From Candidatus Aenigmatarchaeota archaeon (GTDB lineage Archaea; Aenigmatarchaeota; Aenigmatarchaeia; QMZP01; JACQNV01), in assembly GCA_016202865.1 (NCBI GenBank), contig JACQNV010000057.1, positions 1 through 5,414 on the forward strand: a stretch of DNA of 5,414 nt, read 5' to 3'. The notes beneath the pieces are model-generated. The model made no database searches. It worked only from the letters and a program-made list of their open reading frames with translations, and had not been told where the DNA came from. Numbering within the stretch: position 1 is the stretch's first letter; the number at the start of each line of letters is the position of its first letter. The position numbers were made by a program, and so were the translations under genes. Shown here one piece after another: positions 1-5,351 of this stretch.

Positions 1-9
1 ACTATTTTT

Positions 10-22
10 GATTATTATATAG
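10..22 (-). promoter_or_regulatory. Weak candidate promoter for a gene beyond the left edge
   Basis: The end of the 331-aa gene on the minus strand reads GCTATATAATAAT, which is TATA-like and overlaps the TAA stop, as at ftsY. A leaderless gene at the same spacing would begin just outside the window, so this cannot be tested here. AT-rich 3' ends often look like this by chance. Confidence 0.2.
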
Positions 23-1010
23 CTTTCAAAACATCTATAACTTGCCTGTTTTTACCCAATTTTTCAGCAGCCGCTTCAAATGCAGGCTTGTAAGCATTCT
101 CCTCGAGTTCCTGTTTCAATTCAGCTTCAGCCTCTGCTACTGCCTCTTGGGCTGCTCTGATTTCTTTCCTTTCAACATTTCCACTCTGTAACAATCTAAC
201 AGAGTTTATGTCTTCCCTAGCTCGTATTGCATCCTGAGCTTCTTGTGAATTGAAAACCTTTTTGAGAGCAGGCAACAAATTGTTTTGAGCCCATCTATAT
301 GTTTCGTTGTCTGATATTCTCAGTTGGCATCTCTCCGAACCGAAGCTAGAATCGGCGCCTACAGCCGCATATAAACAAATTTTCCCACCTTCTCCATGAA
401 ATCTCTGCCTTAAATCAGCCAAAAATGGTGCTACAGCTTTTTGCGAATCGTGTTGTCGGAACATGCCTCTGGTATATCTTGTTAAAGCCCCTGCACGGAG
501 TTGGATATTTTTTGTAACCTGCAAAAACACCTTCTCCCCATCGCTCCCGCGTAGTTTTTCAGGTACCTCGGTATCGTAATGACCCTCTCTATCACAAACA
601 ATAAGTATAGCATCTGTTGTTAATCCACACTCATCGTCTGTCCATCTAACTGGTTCGTGAGGAACACCAGTAAAAACAGTATTAAGCCCCCGGCTTTCTG
701 ATTCTTTGACAATTTTTCTGTGTTTTTCTATATCTGGGAAAAAGATCCAATACTTCGATCCATTGGTTCCCCCATCAAACTGAAATTCGTCCTGTGATAT
801 AAGGCCTTCTGCCAGTAAAAACCTTCTCAGTCGACTTTCAACTACATAATCATGTGCGGGAGTATATGTCCATGAACCAGTATCTTCCCTTTTTGCATGA
901 TCTATTAATTTACTCAGCGATCCTGTATAGCGTCTAGCATGAGGTGTGCTGTGTTTTCCGCTTACCACAATTCCAGAATAATCAATTGGGGGGTCTAAGG
1001 TTGCTTTCAT
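15..1010 (-). CDS. Hypothetical protein, 331 aa, family not recognised
   Basis: I do not recognise this protein. It appears soluble: there is no signal peptide and no hydrophobic stretch long enough to span a membrane. Residues 1-250 look like mixed alpha/beta globular sequence, including a Gly/aromatic segment (FDGGTNGSKYWIFFPD, 78-93), a hydrophobic strand next to acidic residues (TDAILIVCDREGH, 132-144) and a second strand (KICLYAAVGAD, 210-220). Residues about 250-331 are rich in Ala, Glu, Lys and Gln, with an EAVAEAEAELKQELEE run (289-304) that should form a long helix or coiled coil. I see no P-loop, zinc-ribbon or recognisable catalytic motif. The ATG start is supported by a TATA-like box about 26 nt upstream and the lack of an in-frame start closer to it. 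It follows ftsY on the same strand after 38 nt but probably has its own promoter, so the neighbour says little about its job. That it is a real gene is fairly sure, from its length, its ordinary globular composition and the promoter. Its function is unknown. Confidence 0.85.
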   Translation of the reverse strand: MKATLDPPIDYSGIVVSGKHSTPHARRYTGSLSKLIDHAKREDTGSWTYTPAHDYVVESRLRRFLLAEGLISQDEFQFDGGTNGSKYWIFFPDIEKHRKIVKESESRGLNTVFTGVPHEPVRWTDDECGLTTDAILIVCDREGHYDTEVPEKLRGSDGEKVFLQVTKNIQLRAGALTRYTRGMFRQHDSQKAVAPFLADLRQRFHGEGGKICLYAAVGADSSFGSERCQLRISDNETYRWAQNNLLPALKKVFNSQEAQDAIRAREDINSVRLLQSGNVERKEIRAAQEAVAEAEAELKQELEENAYKPAFEAAAEKLGKNRQVIDVLKAI

Positions 1011-1030
1011 AGAAAATTATAAGAAGGTAA

Positions 1031-1043
1031 GTTTTAAATAACC
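1031..1043 (-). promoter_or_regulatory. TATA-like promoter of the 331-aa gene (leaderless)
   Basis: The minus strand reads GGTTATTTAAAAC, with the core TATTTAAA at 1033-1040. Its centre is about 26 nt from the A of the ATG at 1010, the usual spacing from an archaeal TATA box to the transcription start. There is no Shine-Dalgarno-like purine tract just before the ATG (CTTATAATTTTCT), so the transcript probably starts at or next to the start codon. The same TATTTAAAA string occurs before the phosphorylase gene. Confidence 0.7.
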
Positions 1044-1048
1044 TCTGG

Positions 1049-2284
1049 TCACTCAACCAAACTCTTCACAAATTTCTGCGCGTCGAACTGTTCAAATTCC
1101 TCATACTTCTGGCCCATACCTAAAAACAAAATTGGTTTCTTCACTGCATAAGCAACTGAAAGTATGGCTCCGCCCCTTTCATTCACATCAACCTTTGTCA
1201 ATACAACAGCATCAATACCTATTTCAGCGTCAAATGTCTTGGCCTGCTCCACTGCATCGTTTCCTGTAAGACTGTCCACAACCAAAACTTTTAAGTCGGG
1301 TTTGTTAACTCTGCAAACTTTTTTTAACTCATCCATGAGATTTGTGTTTGTGTGCGTTCTTCCAGCAGTGTCAGCTATTACTATATCCAAACCCTTTGCC
1401 TCTGCGTGTTTCACTGCATCAAAAACAACAGCTGCTGAGTCAGCTCCGTACTGGTGTTTAATCACCTTTACTCCAATTTTTTCCCCATGGTACTCAAGCT
1501 GTTCCTGAGCTGCAGCTCTCCATGTGTCTCCTGCTGCAAGGACAGGTTTGTAGTTTTTATTTTTTAGATAATTGGCCAGCTTAGCTATGCTTGTTGTTTT
1601 TCCAGCGCCATTAAAACCTATAACAACAACAACAGCAGGCCTATTATTCGATTTGCATTTTTTAATCACAGCTTCTATATCAACTCTACCCTGATCAACT
1701 GTTTTTAGCAAACCAATCTCCAGCGCCTTTGTTATTTCATCTTCAACATGCGACCTTTTTATCTCTCTTCCTTCAAGCGATTTTCTTAGCTGATCTTTCA
1801 GAAATTGTATAACTTCAAAAGCAATATTTGCCTGTAAAAGGTCTGGCTCCATCTCTTCAAAAAATCCGTCAAGATCAGCAGCTTCAATTTTCCTTTGAGT
1901 TATTTTTTTGAATAACCTCTGCCTTAAACCAATTTTAGGCTTTTCTACATGCAGCTCTTCTTCTATTTCCTCTTCCTGTTCTAGTTTTGCCGGCTTAACA
2001 ACAGGCTCTTGGATAGACTCTACTTCCTGTTCTGGAAGCTCCTCTGCTATTTCTTCTGTCTCCTGTTCCTCCAAAACACCTTCCTGTTCTTCTTTTATGT
2101 GTTCTATTTCCTTTTCAATAATTTCCAGTGGTTTCTTTATCTTCTTTTTAGGCTCAGGCTTAACTGGTTTAGCTGGCTTTTTTTCTTTAGCTTTAGGAAC
2201 AGGTTTAGCTTTTTCTTCTGATTCTACTTTTTTAGAAAACTTCTTTATAGAGTCTTTCAGCTTCTTCTTCAAAAATCCTAACAT
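1049..2284 (-). CDS. ftsY: Signal recognition particle receptor GTPase FtsY
   Basis: FtsY is the membrane-associated SRP receptor. It pairs with the SRP54 GTPase to deliver ribosomes making membrane or secreted proteins to the Sec translocon. The 411-residue protein has a charged extension (about 1-115), which starts with Lys-rich MLGFLKKKLK and continues with Lys/Pro and then Glu-rich sequence. A helical N domain (about 118-205) and a GTPase G domain (about 215-411) follow. Visible motifs are the P-loop GFNGAGKTT (223-231), DTWRAAAQEQL (253-263), the G3 motif DTAGR (305-309), DSLTGNDAVEQA (337-348), the G4 motif TKVD (363-366) and the closing GMGQKYEEFEQFD (389-401). The SRP-GTPase DTFRA motif has Trp in place of Phe here. 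The extension, rather than a transmembrane segment, probably contacts the membrane. SRP54 is less likely because there is no Met-rich M domain. The ATG start follows a TATA-like box at the expected distance. The upstream phosphorylase gene ends 23 nt earlier. Confidence 0.97.
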   Translation of the reverse strand: MLGFLKKKLKDSIKKFSKKVESEEKAKPVPKAKEKKPAKPVKPEPKKKIKKPLEIIEKEIEHIKEEQEGVLEEQETEEIAEELPEQEVESIQEPVVKPAKLEQEEEIEEELHVEKPKIGLRQRLFKKITQRKIEAADLDGFFEEMEPDLLQANIAFEVIQFLKDQLRKSLEGREIKRSHVEDEITKALEIGLLKTVDQGRVDIEAVIKKCKSNNRPAVVVVIGFNGAGKTTSIAKLANYLKNKNYKPVLAAGDTWRAAAQEQLEYHGEKIGVKVIKHQYGADSAAVVFDAVKHAEAKGLDIVIADTAGRTHTNTNLMDELKKVCRVNKPDLKVLVVDSLTGNDAVEQAKTFDAEIGIDAVVLTKVDVNERGGAILSVAYAVKKPILFLGMGQKYEEFEQFDAQKFVKSLVE

Positions 2285-2304
2285 AAGAAGAATTTAGTAG
2301 TTGG

Positions 2305-2317
2305 ATATTAATATTTA
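2305..2317 (-). promoter_or_regulatory. TATA-like promoter of ftsY, overlapping the preceding stop codon
   Basis: The minus strand reads TAAATATTAATAT, centred about 27 nt from the ftsY ATG at 2284. It includes the TAA stop of the phosphorylase gene (2308-2310) and its last Tyr codon. Between box and ATG there is only CT-rich sequence (CTACTAAATTCTTCTT) without a Shine-Dalgarno site, which fits leaderless transcription. The 10-bp core ATATTAATAT is a perfect palindrome. Support is somewhat weaker than for the two TATTTAAA boxes because AT-rich sequence is common here. Confidence 0.55.
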
Positions 2318-3378
2318 GAACTGCCTTCAGAAATCTCTTTTTGTATTGTTGGTATGGCTTCTGCGAATATTTCCATTATAACAGGAAGTTTTCCAAGAGC
2401 TACCTCAGAGTTTGTTCCGTGCGCCGTCTCCTCGCTTTCAGGGAAATCGCTTATCATAGCAAAACCGCCGAATTTGGCCAAGTGTTTATTTTTATCGCCA
2501 GTTTCTTGTTTATACCCACTGTTTCTTGTTGAAAATGTCCTGACACGCCCAGCTTCCCTAATCAAAGTCATCCCGACAAGATTTGGTTCTAATGTGCTCA
2601 TATTATCTATTATATTCCTCAATTCCTGCAATGCTATTTCTTCTTTTGTTGGGTATGGCCTGAGATGATTTGATGGATCAACCGGTCCAAGAGCCCTATC
2701 CGCATTTAACATTACAACATCCGCCAACGCATCCAAATATCTTCTCAGATAAGCAGGAGCCAACAATCTTGCCATTTCAGCGGGTGTTTCAAACCTGTTT
2801 CCGGTTGTGTCAGGCCCACTGTAATAAATACCACCTTTTTGCACAGGTATTTGTCTTTCCCCTGCTTTCTCCAATAGAACCCTTGAAACATCCCTATTAA
2901 ATAACCCATGAGCGTGCACATATGGTTCATTCCCATCAACATAAAAATCGTCTGCGTGCATATCACTTCCATCTTCTACCAAAACCATATCGCCAATTTC
3001 CCAATCAGTTGTCCTGCAACCGCCAACAAGAGAGCTTGCTAAAATAACTTTTGATCCAGCGCCCTGTTTGTCATCAACCAAAGCAAGAACATTTGAATCA
3101 AGGTCAACTTTGTATGCAGGTGTGTAGATACCTTCTGATCCATGCCTGCTCAACAAATAAACTGGGACTCCACCAACTTCAGCTTCATAAATTTCAACCT
3201 TGCCTTCGTATATCCGGCCCATAACAGAATAAGCCACATCCAACTTTATTGGTTTGCCAACTCTAAATCCCAACTTATCTAAATTCTCCGCACCTGTGCC
3301 TAAAATGATTGAAATATCTCTATGTTCAATCCTGGGACTTATTCTAAGCGTTTCTGGTTTTGATGGAGTTTGACTCAT
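2308..3378 (-). CDS. Nucleoside phosphorylase of the MTAP/PNP superfamily, divergent, with internal insertion
   Basis: The protein resembles trimeric nucleoside phosphorylases (methylthioadenosine or purine nucleoside phosphorylase), which use phosphate to split a nucleoside into base and sugar-1-phosphate. Family-like parts, in order, are the N-terminal phosphate loop ILGTGAENL (25-33), SRHGSEGIYTPAYKVD (77-92), the ASSLVGGC...GD segment (114-130), GGIYYSGP (182-189) joined to NRFETPAEM (194-202), NLVGMTLIREA (266-276) and FAMISDFPE (306-314). In typical members FETPAE and VGMT lie only some 10 residues apart; here about 60 residues separate them, making this 356-residue protein longer than the usual 250-290. 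The SDF site has the Asp that favours 6-amino purines such as adenine nucleosides, but the second Asp of MTAP (TDYD) is Pro. Substrate is therefore uncertain. I chose the ATG at 3378 because a TATA-like box lies about 26 nt upstream; an in-frame TTG at 3414 would add 12 residues with no homology and would start inside that promoter region. Confidence 0.8.
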   Translation of the reverse strand: MSQTPSKPETLRISPRIEHRDISIILGTGAENLDKLGFRVGKPIKLDVAYSVMGRIYEGKVEIYEAEVGGVPVYLLSRHGSEGIYTPAYKVDLDSNVLALVDDKQGAGSKVILASSLVGGCRTTDWEIGDMVLVEDGSDMHADDFYVDGNEPYVHAHGLFNRDVSRVLLEKAGERQIPVQKGGIYYSGPDTTGNRFETPAEMARLLAPAYLRRYLDALADVVMLNADRALGPVDPSNHLRPYPTKEEIALQELRNIIDNMSTLEPNLVGMTLIREAGRVRTFSTRNSGYKQETGDKNKHLAKFGGFAMISDFPESEETAHGTNSEVALGKLPVIMEIFAEAIPTIQKEISEGSSKY

Positions 3379-3397
3379 AACAAAACTATAGAAGCAA

Positions 3398-3408
3398 ATT
3401 TTAAATAG
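3398..3408 (-). promoter_or_regulatory. TATA-like promoter of the phosphorylase gene (leaderless)
   Basis: The minus strand reads CTATTTAAAAT, with the core TATTTAAA at 3400-3407. Its centre is about 26 nt upstream of the ATG at 3378. It lies in the 39-nt gap after the uL18 stop codon. No Shine-Dalgarno sequence precedes the ATG (CTATAGTTTTGTT). The box shares TATTTAAAA with the promoter of the 331-aa gene and supports ATG 3378 over the upstream TTG as the true start. Confidence 0.7.
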
Positions 3409-3417
3409 GCACAAAAT

Positions 3418-3999
3418 TTATTTACCCAATATCTTGGCTTTCACTGTCTGGAATAAAGAGCTTAAGTTTTCTGGCTGGTTGCTGTTTTTCAGATATCCAG
3501 AAAAGAGTTTCTTGTAACCTGCTGGGCTTTCCTTTTTCAGTTTGTTTGCATAGTTGGCTATGTGGCTTCCAGAAATCCTTGCGTCATCAGGTAAAATTTC
3601 CTTTGAGTGCGGCACATCCAAACCACCATCAACAACACCCTTCAAGGCGGCATATACTCTGGAACCTTTAACAGATGTGTACAAACCAGAATCAAAAACA
3701 GCGCCTTTAACACTTTTCTCCTTGGCTTTTTTACCGCAAAGCAAGCCTGTCAAATAAGCTGCTGGTAAGTTTCCTGAATTTGCGTTCCAGCCGAATTTTG
3801 CCAACTCCTTGGATGTTGAACCAACAATCACACTATCCCCGCTCTTTTTGTATTCAACAATATCACATAAAATTCCTTTGTTTGACTTTCTGATAACCAG
3901 TCTAGGCTTTCCAGATTTCAACAAACCTAATCTCTGCCTATAATCTGTTTTCGCCTCTCTTCTCCTTCTATGTTGAACGACCTTTAATCTTCTTGGCAT
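3418..3999 (-). CDS. rpl18: Large-subunit ribosomal protein uL18, archaeal type
   Basis: uL18 binds 5S rRNA and helps form the central protuberance of the large ribosomal subunit. The 193-residue protein matches the archaeal/eukaryotic form, which is much longer than the roughly 120-residue bacterial one. Visible family segments are RRRREAKTDYRQRL (11-24), SGKPRLVIRKS (29-39), FGWNANSGNLPAAYLTGLL (69-87), GLYTSVKGSRVYAALKG (105-121), GLDVPHSKEILPDD (126-139) and a C-terminal helix ending VKAKILGK. It begins 3 nt after the eL19 stop with no Shine-Dalgarno sequence, so its translation is probably coupled to eL19. The eL19-uL18 pair is conserved in archaeal spc-type operons, where uS5, uL30 and uL15 normally follow. 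Here a phosphorylase with its own promoter follows instead. Confidence 0.97.
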   Translation of the reverse strand: MPRRLKVVQHRRRREAKTDYRQRLGLLKSGKPRLVIRKSNKGILCDIVEYKKSGDSVIVGSTSKELAKFGWNANSGNLPAAYLTGLLCGKKAKEKSVKGAVFDSGLYTSVKGSRVYAALKGVVDGGLDVPHSKEILPDDARISGSHIANYANKLKKESPAGYKKLFSGYLKNSNQPENLSSLFQTVKAKILGK

Positions 4000-4002
4000 A
4001 AA

Positions 4003-4485
4003 CTATTTCTTTGTCTTTTTCGGCTTTTCTTTTTTCTCTGGTTTAGCCTGTTTTAAAATATCACGCTCTTTAATGTATAAAAGCAAGTGGCCTTTGCTTC
4101 TGAATGTCCCTCCTTTCACCATTAAATAAAGCTTTTTATAATCCTTTTTCTCCAGTTTTCCTTTTTTCTGCAAGTCCTTGAGTAGCTTCCTTAGGGATCG
4201 TACGATGCTTATCCATGATTCTTTTTTTGGGTTTCTTGTTTTCCAGGTCCCTCTTCTGCTACCCACACCAGTCCTTAATCCTTTCTTTTTCTGTTTTAGG
4301 GTTTTTCTTGAATAGGCTTTAGAAGTCCCTTTTTTTGGTATTTTAACAACCACACCTTTCCTTATCAAATTCCTCAAATCTTGCCTTGTAAGGGCCTCTT
4401 CAACTGCCTTTGTATCAAAAACCTTAACCCTGCTCACACCACATTTCAATATCTGCGCTATAACTTTCTTTTTTGGCATGTCCAT
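4003..4485 (-). CDS. rpl19e: Large-subunit ribosomal protein eL19
   Basis: eL19 is found in archaea and eukaryotes but not bacteria. It binds 23S rRNA and contributes to a bridge between subunits. Family segments seen are AQILKCGVSRV (10-20), the ALTRQDLRNLIRKGVV helix-turn region (31-46), the basic GLRTGVGSRRGTWKTR loop (69-84), WISIVRSLRKLLKDL (91-105) and YLMVKGGTFRSKGHLLLYI (120-138). The last 15 or so residues form a Lys/Glu/Pro tail (KPEKKEKPKKTKK) beyond the usual end. I kept the first ATG because its junction with uS2 (TAG-TTT-ATG) is identical to that between eL19 and uL18. A second in-frame ATG at 4479 would give a protein starting MPKKK, two residues shorter. There is no Shine-Dalgarno site, which suggests coupling to uS2 translation. 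Confidence 0.97.
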   Translation of the reverse strand: MDMPKKKVIAQILKCGVSRVKVFDTKAVEEALTRQDLRNLIRKGVVVKIPKKGTSKAYSRKTLKQKKKGLRTGVGSRRGTWKTRNPKKESWISIVRSLRKLLKDLQKKGKLEKKDYKKLYLMVKGGTFRSKGHLLLYIKERDILKQAKPEKKEKPKKTKK

Positions 4486-4488
4486 AAA

Positions 4489-5328
4489 CTAAGACTCTGC
4501 AGGCTTTTCTTCTTTAGCTTCAACGCTGGCCTGCTCCTCTTTTTCTTTTTTGGGCTTTTTTGCCGCCTGTTCTTTTTTGGGCTTTTCCTTAGCTTCTGAT
4601 TCTGATTGTGGCTGGCTTTCTTCCTGCTTTGGGCTCTCCTTCTTTGGTTTTTTAGCTTTTGGTTTTTTTGAAGGCTCCACATTCTCTATCTCAACGCTTA
4701 TGTATTTCTCTAAATCTTCTTCCTTTACTTCCTGCTTCTCTTTTTTAGGTGTGTCGTCACCGAAGTCTTTTAGTGTGAACTTGAATTCAGAATCCTTTTT
4801 TATATTTCCTTTGATTTTCAACATCTCTCTGGCAAGTATGTAAAATGTCAAAGCCAATGCCTTTTTTCCATTATTATTTACTGGTATAATCATGTCAACA
4901 TCTGTCCCTTCATGGGGTGTATCACATAAGGCTGCTATTGGAACCCTTCTTTTTTTAGCTTCAACCACAGCTTGAGAGTCTATCTGTGGATCTGTTATTA
5001 GAACAATATCAGGCTCATAAAAATCTCTATAAGATGGGTTTGTCAGTGTTCCTGGGGAAAATCTGCCTATTGCTGCTTTGGCTCCCACAACATCAGAAAA
5101 CTTTTTGGCTGCCTGATCACCAACACTCTTATGAGAAACAACCATTATTTTTTTGAATCTAGATAAAAATTTGGCGGCTACAGCTATCCTATTATCCACT
5201 TCTTCAAGGTTGAAAACAGACAGCCCATCCTCTCTTGTTTTGTACACAAACTTTTTCATGTATTTTGAGCAAGATTTCATCCCAATGTGGATGCCTGCTG
5301 TCAAATAATCTGTTTTTTCTGCTAACAT
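4489..5328 (-). CDS. rps2: Small-subunit ribosomal protein uS2, archaeal type with long charged tail
   Basis: uS2 lies on the solvent side of the small subunit between head and body. Core motifs of the archaeal/eukaryotic type are DYLTAGIHIGMKSCSKYM (7-24), FVYKTREDGLSVFNLEEVD (27-45), the IMVVSHKS strand (61-68), IGRFSPGTLTNPSY (87-100), DIVLITDPQIDSQAVVEA (107-124), VPIAALCDT (129-137) and IIPVNNNGKKALAL with ILAREML (147-170). The core ends near residue 180, after which about 90 residues (191-279) are low-complexity Lys/Glu/Pro/Gln sequence with repeated KPKKE units. That makes the protein distinctly longer than the roughly 200 residues usual in archaea. The start fits the family N-terminus and is preceded by a GAGGG tract. 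Direct linkage to eL19 is unusual: in most archaea uS2 sits with rpoN, rpoK and enolase rather than in the spc-type cluster. Confidence 0.97.
   Translation of the reverse strand: MLAEKTDYLTAGIHIGMKSCSKYMKKFVYKTREDGLSVFNLEEVDNRIAVAAKFLSRFKKIMVVSHKSVGDQAAKKFSDVVGAKAAIGRFSPGTLTNPSYRDFYEPDIVLITDPQIDSQAVVEAKKRRVPIAALCDTPHEGTDVDMIIPVNNNGKKALALTFYILAREMLKIKGNIKKDSEFKFTLKDFGDDTPKKEKQEVKEEDLEKYISVEIENVEPSKKPKAKKPKKESPKQEESQPQSESEAKEKPKKEQAAKKPKKEKEEQASVEAKEEKPAES
4543..4586. repeat. Two 17-bp direct repeats inside the uS2 tail
   Basis: The plus-strand string ttcttttttgggctttt occurs at 4543-4559 and again at 4570-4586, a period of 27 bp or exactly nine codons. Each copy encodes a KPKKE unit in the uS2 C-terminal tail. 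Further imperfect KKPK/KKE units occur upstream in the same tail. The in-frame period suggests growth of the tail by short tandem duplication or slippage. Confidence 0.7.
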
Positions 5329-5333
5329 GTATA

Positions 5334-5339
5334 CCCTCT
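5334..5339 (-). promoter_or_regulatory. Possible ribosome binding site of rps2
   Basis: The minus strand has AGAGGG, ending 5 nt before the rps2 ATG (spacer TATAC). Its GAGG core can pair with the CCUCC end of archaeal 16S rRNA. It is the only start in the window with such a tract at a proper distance, which fits a gene inside an operon or with a short leader, unlike the leaderless genes further downstream. A second GAGGT lies about 20 nt upstream of the ATG, probably too far to act. Confidence 0.5.
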
Positions 5340-5351
5340 TTCTTTCAACCT

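Noticed and set aside
1164..1508. Plus-strand 114-codon open frame opposite the FtsY GTPase domain
   Set aside because: The opposite strand encodes clear GTPase motifs; this frame has no recognisable sequence.
1908..2297. Plus-strand open frame rich in Ser and Phe opposite the ftsY N-terminus
   Set aside because: It is the antisense of the Lys/Glu-rich extension; its biased composition is a mirror of that sequence and it has no promoter or family similarity.
2745..2972. Minus-strand 75-codon frame inside the phosphorylase gene
   Set aside because: It is an alternate frame of a gene with clear family motifs, with no start signal of its own.
3379..3414. TTG start for the phosphorylase, adding 12 residues
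   Set aside because: The added residues (MCLFKICFYSFV) lie over the TATA-like box, have no family counterpart, and the ATG at 3378 has ideal leaderless spacing.
4458..4682. Minus-strand Lys/Arg-rich frame overlapping uS2 and eL19
   Set aside because: It is an out-of-frame reading of A-rich codons in the uS2 tail, fully inside known genes.
4550..4843. Plus-strand Phe/Ser-rich frame that looks like a membrane protein
   Set aside because: It is the antisense of the charged uS2 tail; poly-Lys codons read backwards give Phe/Leu runs.
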